From assembly GCA_015698045.1 (NCBI GenBank), contig BLAL01000040.1, positions 908,501-972,500 of the forward strand: DNA of 64,000 nt. Reading direction: 5' to 3'. This document shows positions 43,827 through 55,084 of the stretch, piece by piece. Below the pieces are notes generated by a model. The model was given only the letters and a program-made list of their open reading frames with translations, ran no database searches and was not told the origin of the DNA. The DNA is from Rhizophagus clarus (taxonomy: Eukaryota; Glomeromycota; Glomeromycetes; Glomerales; Glomeraceae). How positions within the stretch are numbered: the stretch's first letter is position 1; each line of letters opens with the position of its first letter. The position numbers and the translations under genes were made by a program.

Positions 43827-46800
43827 ATGAGTAATAAAACTTCAGTAGCCGATTTAATAAAACATAATAAAAATTGTAAAAATGAAACCTCTGTTGCTGA
43901 TTTATTAAAGCCCAAAAAGAAGTATTTGTATGCATGTAATTGTATTCTTTGTAATGGTGAAGAAGTTGACCCTCGTACTCTAAAGAAACATGCAAAAGAC
44001 AAACGCCTATGGAAGTTAAACCATAATAGAAAAGATCAAGAAAATGCCATTATGACAAGTGAACAAAATCTCACCAGAACAAATTCAAAAAAGCGGAAAA
44101 TAGATGACCCTGATTCTTTCCAATTAAATAATTCAGATAATGAAGAAGGTATACCGCCTGATTCTTTTCCTGATTCATTCCCTGATTCTTTTCAATTAAA
44201 TGAAGAAGAAAATATAAACACATTTTCATCAAACTTTCGTGTTCCTGCATCTAAACTTGATAAAAATGATGATGATAATTATGAAAATGAAGAAGAGACG
44301 GATGATAATACAGATCAGGAAGAAGAAAATGAAGGTGAAAATATTTTCACATCTCCCAAATTTGATAGCGATGAAGTGTTTGTGATGGAAAACTTAAATG
44401 ATTCGTTGGAAACTGAAATAATTCTATGGCTATTTAAATTCCAACAAAGATTTCGCCTTACTAACACGGCAATTGAAGCGTTAATAAAATTCTTACATAT
44501 TGTACTTACTCGTTTAAATAATTCACAATTCAAAAAATTTCCTAACTCCTTATTTAAGGCAAAAGGATATTTGAATATTTTGCAACCAAAAATGCAGTTA
44601 GCTGTATGCAATAATTGTCATAAAATGCATAATGTTGAAGATATTGTCACATATAAGAAAGAAGGAAAAGTCACCATTAAGAATTGCCTACATGAAGAAT
44701 TTCCAGATAATCCAACACCAAGTCGTCGTAACCAATGCAACAATCCGCTTACTGTTCTTAAAAAACGTAAAGGAGAAACAATTGCTGTGCCACGTAGTCT
44801 TTATCCTAAACCAAGCATTTGTCAGCAATTGAGTATGTTATATCAACGACCTGGTTTTGAAAATATGTTGAAACCATCAGGATTTCAAAGAAAAGGAGAT
44901 ATCTATTCAGATATTTATGATGGAAAAGTATAGAAAACATTTCCATTTGATGGCAGTACCTTTTTTATGCCAGAAACTGCCACAAGCCATCTAGGTCTTC
45001 TCTTTAATCTTGACTGGTTCCAGCCATTTACCTACACACAACACAGTACTGGTGCAATATATGCATCTATATGCAACCTTCCAAGATCGGAAAGAAATAA
45101 GCCTGAAAACATTATATATTTGGGTTTTTTACCAGGACCAAAAGAGGTAGGATTAGAACGTATCAATCATTATTTGGCCCCTATTGTAGACGAATTTTTA
45201 AAACTTTGGAAGGGTTGGAAAGTACCAAAGACATACCAGTGTCCTGGTGGTTTAAATATAAAGGTTGCATTGATTGTTGGATCATCTGATATACCAGCTA
45301 CACGAAAGTTGTTTGGTCATGGATCTGCAGTAATGAAATGCCATAGATGTGAGAAACGTAGTATTTATAGTGGAGAATATAATAAAACTCACTATGGAGG
45401 GGATCACAACTATGAGATAAGTACCGCAGAATCACATAAGAAATATGCTCATGAATGGTTGCAATGTAATTCGAAGAATTCTAGAGATAATCATTTCAAA
45501 AAGCATGGTGTGCGCTGGTCTGAATTGCTTCGTCTTCCGTATATGGATCCTATACGTTTTGCTGCAGTGGATCCAATGCATTGCCTTTTCCTTGGTGTAG
45601 CAAAATGGATAATCAAATCAATTTTTGTGAATCAGGGAAAATTAAGTATGGAACAACTTCGGGTAGCACAACAAAGAATAGATCACGTTGAATTACCTTC
45701 TGACATCGGTCGCATTCCTCCAAAAATTGCTATTGGAACGATGGCTTTTCTAATTTGACTGCTGATCAATGGAAAACTTTCATCATGATCTATTCGACTA
45801 ATATTCTATGGGATATGCTAGACAATAGTGATAAAAAGATTTTAGGCCATTTTGTTCGGGCATGTAATCTTTTGGCAGCAAGATTCATTACCGAAGATGA
45901 TTTAAAAGAAGCACAAGAAAGGTTAAAAGACATGGCTCACCTCATAGAAAACACATATGGGCCAGAATTCATAACAAGTAACATACATTTGGCGCTTCAC
46001 ATTCCTGATTGTTGTCGTGATTATGGTCCTATATATAGTTATTGGCTTTTTCCATTTGAGAGACTTAATGGATATATAGGTAAAGTCCTGACTTTACATC
46101 GATATCTCTTAAATTTTTTAATAAATGTATATTTCTTATTATTTAGGATCGTATCCTAATAGTAATCGACAAATAGAGCCTGAACTTATGAAAATCGTCC
46201 TCAAGAATACTCTTGTAGATTATCACTTAACGTGCAAATGGACATCTGGTCTTCTTGATAAATCTCTTTGCCTTCTTATGGCAAGAAAGACTGTAGGTAG
46301 TTTGGCCCTCACAGAAGAAAGGGAAGAATTGCAGCATTTTCTATCTATGAGACACAATATATCTACGTTTTTCAAGATATATGGTACTGAGACATTACCA
46401 GGTCAAATGCTTAAGCCTTCATATTTCAAAGTTATTATGCCTTTAGAATTGCGCAATTTTCTATGTGAATGGTATTCTATATTATATGAAAAAGAACAAG
46501 GAGAAATATTAGGATTTATGGACCTGGTAGTTAATCAGCACGCAAGATTGCAAATTGGCGCTGAAATATTTGGGTCTATGATATCAAGTCTATAAGAAAG
46601 AAATGCGACCATATTTGCAAAATGGAAAGCAGCTAATGATGAATCAATTGATGCATACCCGGGTGAAGTACAATATTACTTTGAGCATACGCTTAGATTT
46701 CCTGAAGGACCCAAAACACATCTTCTAGCATACGTGAAATGGTATAAATGTGCACCTTCCTCTGATATTCGATTTAAACATAACTTTATGAGACCAGATA

Positions 46801-46964
46801 TATCAAATACGGAATTGTGGAGAACTGAATACTATGAGGAAGGCTGTGATTCATTGCTACCGGTTCATAGAATATTATGTAGAGCTACAAAATTTAAATA
46901 TGTTACAATTGGAAAACAAAATTACCTATCAATAATACCTTTAAATAGAAAATTTAATTTATAA
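43827..46964 (+). pseudogene. tnp2-like CACTA transposase, broken
   Basis: The frame from ATG 43827 has an N-terminal zinc-finger-like CNCILCNGEEVDPRTLKKHA and an acidic linker. Then follow tnp2 landmarks: LLFNLDWFQPFTYTQHSTGA, IYLGFLPGPKEVGLERI, LFGHGSAVMKCHRCEKR and VDPMHCLFLGVAKWII. A 67-nt intron at 46080-46146 joins GYIG to SYPNSNRQIEPEL. Lesions: an in-frame TAG at 44931-44933, a one-base loss at about 45737, and an in-frame TAA at 46593-46595. Nothing else is missing up to the stop at 46964, so inactivation is recent. It would cut and join the CACTG ends. N-terminal TSVADLIK/TSVADLLK is a short internal duplication. Confidence 0.85.
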
Positions 46965-47516
46965 ATAAAATGCAGCCATGCAAATTACGTAACGGTATAA
47001 AAAATTTCAAACTTGTTTTTAATAAAATGTGATTAGGACGATAAAATGTGGTGAAACATAGTACAATTTGATCATTTGATAGGAAAATTGTGACGAAATC
47101 TAATGGCGAAAACCGAAACCTTTTTATATAATGGATGACGATTCTGAAAATGACGATTACGAAAAATAATATTAATAATGATGAAAGTGAGGGAGAGAGA
47201 GGAAATTTCGACTAAGATGTAGAGGACTTGTTGAACGAATTCATCAATGTATATGAAAACGAATAAATTTTATTTATTTAAAGTTGTCGTAACTCAGAAT
47301 AATTGATATTGTAATATTGTATTATTTGTAATAAGTTTTCACATTAAAATCTTCGAATATAAGCCTTCAACTGACCCACCCGCGACACACCCACGATATA
47401 ACTCATTTTTTTATTAATAGTTTACCGCGATACAACCGCGACAAGCCCGCGACATGTCTAGTTATTTCATTATATTAAATCGTGTTACAATTAATAGGGA
47501 ATTTTTGATGTAACAT
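46965..47516. other. spacer inside the CACTA element
   Basis: An acidic coding-like remnant (MDDDSENDDYEK, then NINNDESEGERGNFD and DVEDLLNEFINVYENE in shifted frames) lies at about 47131-47266. A CGCGACA motif recurs at 47386-47455. Otherwise AT-rich. Confidence 0.4.
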
Positions 47517-47757
47517 TGTCTCCAAAGTATTATGTCATTCCATCCTTTTGTTTATTATAATGAATAAAGTAAGGTTGTAGGCGTAGTAATTTATTTTAAG
47601 ACTAATGATTCATATGATTAAATCGCAAAACGAATAATGTCTCCAAAGTATTATGTCATTCCATCCTTTTGTTTATTATAACGAATATAGTAAGGTTGTA
47701 GGCGTAGTAATTTATTAGACTTTAATGATTCATATGATTAAATCGCAAAAGAATAGG
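47517..47757 (+). repeat. 121-bp tandem duplication
   Basis: TGTCTCCAAAGTATTATGTC...GATTAAATCGCAAAA is repeated with period 121 (47517-47637 and 47638-47757) with few differences. It lies upstream of the Myb-like gene, inside the CACTA element. Confidence 0.85.
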
Positions 47758-47820
47758 ACAAATTAATGAATACAACGAAGAAATGATATAGACCAGTAAT
47801 AAATTCGATCAAATTCTTAT

Positions 47821-47950
47821 AAAAGGATAACAAATTTTATCAACCTAACAATTGTTTTTTACGAGATTTTTTATCTTTTCTATTCTAAAAGGATAACAAA
47901 TTTTATCAACCTAACAATTGTTTTTTTACGAGTTTTTTATCTTTTCTACA
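47821..47950 (+). repeat. 66-bp tandem duplication at the Myb-like gene promoter
   Basis: AAAAGGATAACAAATTTTAT, then CAACCTAACAATTG and on to TTATCTTTTCTA, occurs at 47821 and 47887, ending right at ATG 47951. It therefore duplicates the core promoter and leader. Confidence 0.85.
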
Positions 47951-48616
47951 ATGTGGTCCAAAGATCAGTTAAATTACTTAATTGAAAAAAGAAAAAGTGA
48001 AAATGAAAATTATCATCAATTAAATAATAACATGAGATACAATTACTGGAAAACTCTTGCGAGTGAAATAAATATTAAATTTGGAACAGATTATTCAGGA
48101 AAAAAGTGTAAAGAAAAATTCTACGGATTAGTGCGTGCTTATAAGGTATATAAATAAAATATTTCGTATCACTAATATAAATACTAAACATGACATGATT
48201 TTATCAGAAAATGAAAAAATATGTAGATGGCGATCCCAAGGGTAAGAAAACGATGTTAGGAGAAATGTTTTTCGAAGAATTTAAAGAACATTTCTGGGAA
48301 AAACCAAGTAAATATCACAAATATAAATATTAAATATTTTTATATTTAAATTTTATTAATTAATTGTTCTTTATTATTAGGAACGAATTATGATATAATT
48401 CACGATATTAACGAAAGGTCGAGAGCGACGTCCCAGGCGACAACTCCCTTAAATTATTCTCCTCTCTCATCGCCGCCACCACCACCTCCTCCTTATTCAC
48501 CACCTAATATTATCAATCTAACTTCGCCACCACCACCACCACCTCCTTCTTCACCACCACCTCCTTCTTCACTACCACCTCCTTCTTCACCACCCAACAT
48601 TATCAACATAGATTGA
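47951..48616 (+). CDS. Myb/SANT-like (trihelix/MADF-type) protein with proline-rich tail
   Basis: Exons 47951-48145, 48208-48307 and 48381-48616 join in phase to 176 residues. Residues 1-65 read MWSKDQLNYLIEKRKSENEN, then YWKTLASEINIKFG and YSGKKCKEKFYGLVRAYK. This is the W...W...(F/Y) three-helix pattern of Myb/SANT-like DNA-binding domains with the K-x-K-F third helix. The second exon adds KMKKYVDGDPKGKKTML and FFEEFKEHFWEKP. The third is dominated by proline runs (SPPPPPPPYSPPNIINLTSP and similar). It is probably a sequence-specific DNA-binding protein. Lying inside the CACTA element, it may bind transposon DNA or be a captured host factor. The reading frame is intact. Confidence 0.75.
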
Positions 48617-48706
48617 TAACAACAATGTGTGTATATAAATTCAATTATTCAAAATTTTAATTGATAACAACAATGTGTGTATATAAATTCAATTATTCAA
48701 AATTTT
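48613..48706 (+). repeat. 47-bp tandem duplication after the Myb-like gene
   Basis: TTGATAACAACAATGTGTGT, then ATATAAATTCAATTATTCAA and AATTTTA, occurs twice back to back (48613-48659 and 48660-48706). The first copy overlaps the Myb-like stop codon. Confidence 0.85.
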
Positions 48707-48734
48707 ATTACAAATTTTTTTTTTTCAAATGTAG

Positions 48735-48874
48735 ATGAATTTCCTCTTTGTATCCATTTGCTTTCTGATGAACATCAACAGCTTTCTAGCGAGGCATTAG
48801 AAGCTGGACGTATTTGTGCTAACAAATATATTTTAAAATTGGCCAGGGCAAATATTTTTGAGCTAGTATTATAA
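48735..48874 (+). pseudogene. RPL10: captured fragment of ribosomal protein L10 (uL16)
   Basis: After a T tract and ATGTAG acceptor, the frame reads [20 protein letters not shown], then [15 protein letters not shown]. This is the conserved helix of eukaryotic RPL10/QM (FPLCVHL...[18 protein letters not shown]). From [12 protein letters not shown] the match fades and stops at 48874, where the native protein would continue for about 130 residues. Only one exon-sized piece is present, inside the CACTA element. It is therefore a transposon-captured host gene fragment, not a working ribosomal gene. Confidence 0.8.
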
Positions 48875-49681
48875 TTAATCAATTATAAAAAAATATATAT
48901 ATAATATGAATATAAATAAACTATTTATTGCTTTATTATATAAGTAAGTTTTTAAATGGTTTGATATTTTCATTTGATATGATATTTTATAATTCATATA
49001 AATAAACTTTTCGATGGCTTTTTGAATGGAAAAAGAAATTTACAGAAATCTTCAAAAGAAATTTTTTATAAATCATTTAAATTACAGTTTGAAATTCAAC
49101 ATTACAGTCAACTTGATATATTTATTCCAGTTTGGAACCGTCATGTACTGTACTAGTCATGTTATACTAATATCAATTTAGTTTTCAAACACATTGTTGA
49201 TCACCAATTAAGTTATTTTCCTCAAGATTATCATGAAATATCCCGAATTTTTGTCGCGTTTTATCTTAAAAATATAAAATAACTTCTTTTCTCTCTTTTA
49301 ACAAATATTTTTCTTCAAATATTATTTCTATTTTTTCCATAACTCTCTTACTCTTTTTCCGCTCTCTATTGCTTTCATATCCTTCTTGTATATCTTTGTT
49401 AAAGGTAAGCACACGCTCCCTGAGTTTACGCTGGTCACTGCACGTATTATAAAGATTACGGTCTAACTAAAGATAAACTGTCTTAAATATTCCAATAATC
49501 TAATATACACGATATACCAGTATTGCTTCATAGTTTTAATGATACTGCTTACAAGATAGTTAGGAGTCTGTGGGGTTCAAGGAATAGTTGGCTTGGGGTC
49601 ACATGGAATGCGAACCAGATGTCACCTCCTAACTTTTACGTCCTTTATTTATTTATATATTTTTTACAGACTTCAATAATC

Positions 49682-50153
49682 ATGGCTTGTAGACGTTCCT
49701 TTACTTCTCGCCATAAATCTACCCTCCGTTTCAGACAAAAGTTAAAGAAGCCAACGTTTATTTGGATATTGCTAAAGGTGAGTGTGGTTCATATTTGGTC
49801 ATAGCTGCTTGAGTTGATTTCTAAAGGGTGACTGCGGACGCGTTGTAAAGATAAATGTCTTACGCTCAGGATGGTTATTATCATCCAGTCCTGAAAGGAT
49901 CCTGCGAAACACTTGTACGCGGTTGTTGAATATTGTGACGTTTATACTTGCTCATCTAGTACTCCTGGATGACCCTTTTATTTTCCTTTCTTTGTTATTA
50001 TAGGTCGTGTTAAACGTATCACTCAACTGTCTTCGTCCCAATAAAAGAGAATGTCGTGAACTGGTTAATCTAAAGCGAGCCTTTCTTTCTATTTCTTATG
50101 ATCCTCGTCATCAACCTCCGCAAACTTCTTTCAAATTTTGCCAGATTTTATAA
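49682..50153 (+). CDS. small unknown gene with 5' UTR intron (CACTA cargo)
   Basis: Exon 49682-49777 (MACRRSFTSRHKSTLRFRQK, then LKKPTFIWILLK) ends at GTGAGT. Exon 50004-50153, after TATTATAG, reads NCLRPNKRECRELVNLKRAF, then LSISYDPRHQPPQTSF. Together they give 81 residues and join in phase 0. Upstream, GTAAGCACACG at 49406 and TTTTTTACAG ending at about 49670 delimit a probable leader intron. The region is noticeably less AT-rich than the rest of the element, suggesting a different origin. The protein is basic with many arginines. I do not recognise it, and the true exon set may be larger. Confidence 0.45.
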
Positions 50154-51180
50154 TTTTAATTTCTTTGTGTTGATATCATTAGGGCTCTATAAGGCAAGTG
50201 CGCTATTCAATGCTTCGCGCTGAATGGTTTTAATGTAAGGGGTAGGCCGTCACACCTCGACAGATTGTAAGCAATATACGTATCGCGCGTTAGCAGTCGG
50301 GCGATCCCAGCCGCTTTTATGTTATTTCACTGTTTCATATTTGAAATACTCGGTATTTCCATTCTTCTGCTAACGCTTGCCAACCCTATTCTTTCCCTTT
50401 CTTCTTTTTAGGTTTTCTCTACTATCTTCTTCTACTGTCCTTCTACTGTCCTTCTTTTCGTAACGTTTTCATATCTCACGTTGTTTTACTCTAAAATAGG
50501 GTAAGTAATTAATATCATTTATATCTTATTCCCTTCCTTCACCTTTCCTGAACATACGTGCCTTCACTGGCAGGTCCATCTATATACCTTGTGTTATAGG
50601 TATATGCGCAAATAAAATACATATTCTTCTGTAGTGAGTTATTCACGATAGGCTAGCCTCCTAAGATATGTATGGGACTGAGTATCGTTACTTGTCTATA
50701 CACTATCTTATTATTTCATCATCAGTCAATACTTTGTCGCCTTTTATCCTTCGTCAGCAAATTCTTCGTCAGCAAATACTCTATTCGCCAACACTAACTA
50801 TTAATTACTTACTTTAGTTATTCCTATAACTAATATATATATATATATACCTCACTTTTAGCACTTTTAGGTTTCCATCGGCATTGTTTTAACTTTCAAA
50901 AGTACCTAATACGGCAAATTTTCAATTTTTTTATTTCACTCGTTTCGCTAATAAATTTTTATCGTATAGTATAAACTGAAAAATTTGAATTTTATTAAAA
51001 GATATATTTATAATCTGTAAAATAAAAAATAGCAATACAAATTGATAAAAATTTTGCATTTTTGCATTTTACATATAATTTTGAAAAAGGTGTATGTACA
51101 TGTTATCTGCTTCGCAAAGTCATCTATAAGCTCATTGTCGTTGCCATCATCTCTGTCAGAAAGGATAATGTCGTACTTAT
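50154..51180. other. transposon interior, no gene assigned
   Basis: The first 600 bp stay relatively GC-richer (for example GCGCGTTAGCAGTCGGGCGA at about 50283) and may be the 3' part of the unknown gene. The rest is AT-rich with an (AT)n tract at about 50832. No tRNA or rRNA feature was recognised. Confidence 0.4.
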
Positions 51181-51244
51181 AAAAAAAAATTAAAATAATA
51201 ATATTTTAAGTGATAATTTAAATTTGATTAATAAAATTTTACCC

Positions 51245-51342
51245 ATCGTCGATATCATCATCGCCTTTACGACCACGACCTCCACGACCTCTATGACTAC
51301 CACGACCACTACGATCACCACGATCACTATGACTTGCTGCTA
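51245..51342 (-). pseudogene. RG/RGG-rich exon-like fragment
   Basis: On the minus strand, after a T-rich tract and TTAG, the frame reads SHSDRGDRSGRGSHRGRGGR, then GRKGDDDIDD and a GTAAAA donor. This is an RGG-box as in nucleolar and RNA-binding proteins. A further D-rich frame (LSDRDDGNDNELIDDFAKQ) lies at about 51178-51090 but does not join in phase. It is probably another captured or decayed gene piece inside the CACTA element. Confidence 0.45.
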
Positions 51343-51864
51343 AAAAAAAAGATTAGTATTAATATTTTAAGAAATTCATTTTTAAGTCGTACAAGATCAA
51401 GAAAATAAATTTTTGCGCATGATACGGTTACGGACCAGAATAGTTCTGCTTCTTTATTGCAGATTGTACGCTAAAAGGTGAAAGTAAGATTCGTGATATT
51501 AACGATGATAATATTATCATAGCAAAAAATGATAAATAAAATATATAGATAACCGGTACACCCTTTTCAGAATTATATGTAAAATGCATAAAATGCAAAA
51601 TTTTTATTAATTTTATTGCTATATTTTATATTCTTTCATTCGTTATTATACTGTACTATATGATAAAATATATTGTTTAAAATTTGTGTAACTGTTCAAA
51701 TGTTGACCAATTATAATCAACTTATTATTTAATGATCACATGATTTAATTATTTGTTTATATTGTCATTTTATTTTTTTTTTCTTTTTTCTCTTTAATTT
51801 TTTCGCTTACTGTAAGTCTGTAACCGCTTTCTTTTTTTTACAATATTATCAAATTAACACGTAA

Positions 51865-51995
51865 AAACACACAAGGTATATTTTTTTATTAATGTTACAC
51901 TTCTCTTTAACGACGTTTTTTTACATTTTTTTCTTTATTATATTCAGGAAAAGAACACATAAGGTATATTTTTTATTAACGCTACACTTCTCTTT
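51865..51995 (+). repeat. direct repeat of about 45 bp
   Basis: ACACAAGGTATATTTTTTTA...GYTACACTTCTCTTT occurs at about 51870 and 51955, 85 bp apart, inside the right part of the CACTA element. Confidence 0.65.
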
Positions 51996-52229
51996 TCATA
52001 TGATTATAAATATTTTCTATTAACGTCCTCTTGCTAACGTTTCTTTCTTCCTTTTACTAATACTTCTCTTATTAACATATCTGAATTTTCTATCATTTAC
52101 TTTTCTTAAATTTTACTAACGTTTCCACTATCTAATATTTTTCTTCATTGCTATTGTATATATATAGTTATCTTTCATGTTTGCTGTGGTCTGGAACTAC
52201 CTGAGATTTTTGACTACCTAGGGATGAAG

Positions 52230-53420
52230 TTGTAGGGTACTTGTACATTATTTTTCTATTTTCTTTCTTCTACTGTTTCTTTCTTCTATAATTTCTACTA
52301 ATTATTTTCTTCTACTAATTTTTATTTATTTTATTTCTTTCCTACTAACATTTTTTACTACTAACTATTTCTTTTTCTTCTACTAATATTCTTTTTTTAT
52401 TATTGTTCCTTTTCTAACAACCTGTTACTAATAATGTTACTTTCGTTTAATGATCAAATTTGAATATAATGAAAATAAGTAAGCAAACAAGTGAAATCTA
52501 ATTTCGTTAGTATGCCACTTACAGTATAATTGATTTATATAATATAGATTTATTCGCAATTTATTGAATTTAGATTTGATTTTACATAAATGTAGTATTG
52601 ATTTTACATAGATTGTAATTCATATTTTTTGTTTTTAATTAAAAATAAATTTTGAGTTAAAATTATAAATTAATCTGAAAAAATATATATATTACAAATT
52701 ATAATATAAATTCTATAATTTTTGCCTGAATTATTAAAAATATTATACTGCCCGGTATATGTACTTGAACTTTATCGTGTTCATATCGGGTACCAAAATA
52801 TGTCCATATCAGACAGCTATAAAATAATTATCGGTGCTATCTGATAAATGTATGATTGGTATACGATATTTATACGATATTTATTACAATATATCGGGTA
52901 TACAGTAAATAAATGATATGTGCCCGATATTATAACTACCCGATATGTGTGAATACTTGTGCGATAACTGTAATATGTATCACCGAATTTCCGCATAAAC
53001 AATACACATATCGGGTACCCGATATGTGTATTATTATCGAATATCATACACATATCCTACAAATATATTACACATATCGGGTACCCGATATGTATCCGCT
53101 AGCATCGATTTTGACCAGTGATAAATATAAAATATATTAGTAGAAATGTTAGTAGAAAGAAAAAGTAAGAATGTTAATAGGAAGAAAAAGAAAAGATTAG
53201 TAGAAAGGTTATTAGTAAGATGATTAATAAAAATGTTAATAAAAATGTTAATAGGAATATTAATAAGGAAAAAAAAAAGGTTAATAAAAATATTAATAAA
53301 AAGAAAAAGAAAATATTAGTAAAAATATTAGTAAGAAGAAAAAGAAAATATTAGTAAGAATGTTAGTAGAAGAAAGAAATAAACAAAAAAAAAATATTAA
53401 AACATTAATAAAAAATGTTT
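52230..53420. repeat. inverted TTAGTAGAA-type simple repeats straddling the CACTA right end
   Basis: 52240-52440 (inside) is rich in TTCTACTAA-type units and 53130-53420 (outside) in their complement TTAGTAGAA/TTAGTAAGA. One arm lies inside and one outside the right terminus, so this is not part of the TIR. It may reflect insertion into, or spread of, a low-complexity repeat. Confidence 0.5.
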
Positions 53421-53423
53421 ATA

Positions 53424-55084
53424 TGAAAAGAAAAAAAGAAAAGTTTATAATGAAAATACATTTCTATAATTAGTATTTCTGAATATCTAGAGTGTTTTTT
53501 AATTATTAAGTAAAAACAAAAAAAAAAGATAAAAAAAATAAAAAAAATGCAAAATATAAATAATTAAATCATACAATCATAATTATGATTATTTTTAATA
53601 ATAATATATATATTTTTATTATCAATAACTTTATAAAATTTAAAAAAAATCTGAAATATCAAAAAAAAAAAATTTATGATGAACAAGCCATTGATAAAAT
53701 CTTAAAAATTGTTATATATCACAAAAATAAGAAGAAAAATTCAATTACTGAAAAATATAAAAAGTAAGAAAAAAAAAATTAATAATTTACAAATTTAGCT
53801 ACTTGATTTTGAAAAACTAATATCAAATAAAGGGAATGTATATTATCTAAAATAATAAAGACACATATAAAAATAATAATCTAATAAAGTAGTTGAAGCT
53901 TTATAATAATAAATTAATTGTCAGTCTGTTACTCAATAATACAAAATTAATTTGTAGATCTGGCGCAGATTTTATATGAATTACGCTAATTGGCGTATTT
54001 TGATGACAATTTTGTCCACAAGGTCACATCTAAATGTAACGATAACTCACCAATCAATAACATTAAACGTGAATATGCCACAAAAAAAAATTTTTTATCG
54101 TTCGATATAAAATTTAACAAGTTTACCTTGGAGGAAGTCACCATTTCACCTTATATTTTAGTCAAATTGAGATTTTTTATACACAAATTTTGCAAATTTT
54201 ATGAGGTTTTTTTTTACACTATTGAAAAATATATAATATTTTCTTTCAGAATTAACAAAATAACAAAAAAAAAAAAAAAAAATTTTTTTTATTATTATTA
54301 TTTTTATTTTTTTTGGCATACCTTGGTCCTACTGGTTTTGGAAAACACACCCAGGTAATGTAATACCTTTTTCTAGCAAATTTTTAAAATATTTATGTTG
54401 TTGTGACGTGTTTTTAAAATAGTGTAAACACCATTCCAGAACAATAGTATTTAATATATAAAAGTCTGTCAAAATTAATTATAGATTGCCAATCATTTTG
54501 TATCGTTAAGTGGCAGACTGGCAATTAAGAGTTATCAAAAAGAAATTTATAATTTGAATTTAAAATTGTATTTTTTATCATCATTATTATCATTATCATT
54601 ATCATCATCATCATGATAATACTTTTCTGCAGTATATATATTTATCATTTATTTATTTTATTAGTTTTATTTATCAAAAATATAATGATAATTTTATTAT
54701 TTATCTAATAGCACATGATTTTTTTATAATAAATAATGGTTATAATAAATCATATATCAGGCGTATCAGATGTTAAAATTACGTAATACTGGATAAATCA
54801 CTTATTCGACACTTCGATATTGAATAACTAACGCTATTAAGGTAGCTAGTTATATTGGAAATCAAAATTGATCAGTTGACCTCAGGTTTCTGTCAGAGCT
54901 TAGGATTAACAATCAATTATAATTTATCTAATATAATAGTAATTCAACACTTTGTGCTGAATAACTATTAATTATTTAAAGTTTGATACTTATTATATCT
55001 GAAGATCAATTTTACAGTTGATTTATTAAGAAAAAACTAACTTAGTTTTAAATGAAAGTAAGTTCAATTTGACAAAAATTTAGT
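53424..55084. other. intergenic, AT-rich, no supported gene
   Basis: Homopolymer-rich DNA. The ORFs at 53585-53767 and 53990-54358 are runs of F/I/K/N/Y and are not supported. A TCATTATCA microsatellite lies at about 54578-54615. Confidence 0.45.

Larger units (their letters stand above)
41676..53120. mobile_element. CACTA-type (EnSpm/CMC) transposon, 11,445 bp
   Basis: The left end CACTGGTCAAAATCAATACT and the right end, read inward, CACTGGTCAAAATCGATGCT continue as inverted repeats for about 37 nt with four mismatches. Both flanks are ATA (41673-41675 and 53121-53123), the 3-bp duplication expected of CACTA elements. Subterminal ACATATCGGG/CCCGATATGT motifs crowd both ends (41700-41880 and 52750-53100). 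Inside: an accessory gene leftwards, a tnp2-like transposase rightwards with a shared promoter, a Myb/SANT-like gene, an RPL10 fragment, an unknown multi-exon gene and an RG-rich exon. The transposase carries lesions, so this copy is probably not autonomous. Confidence 0.9.

Noticed and set aside
50154..50330. rRNA or tRNA candidate in the GC-richer stretch
   Set aside because: I could not fold a cloverleaf or recognise rRNA core motifs.
53990..54358. 122-codon frame
   Set aside because: Homopolymer-driven F/Y/K composition in the second half and no recognisable family; the first 50 codons look slightly better but are insufficient.
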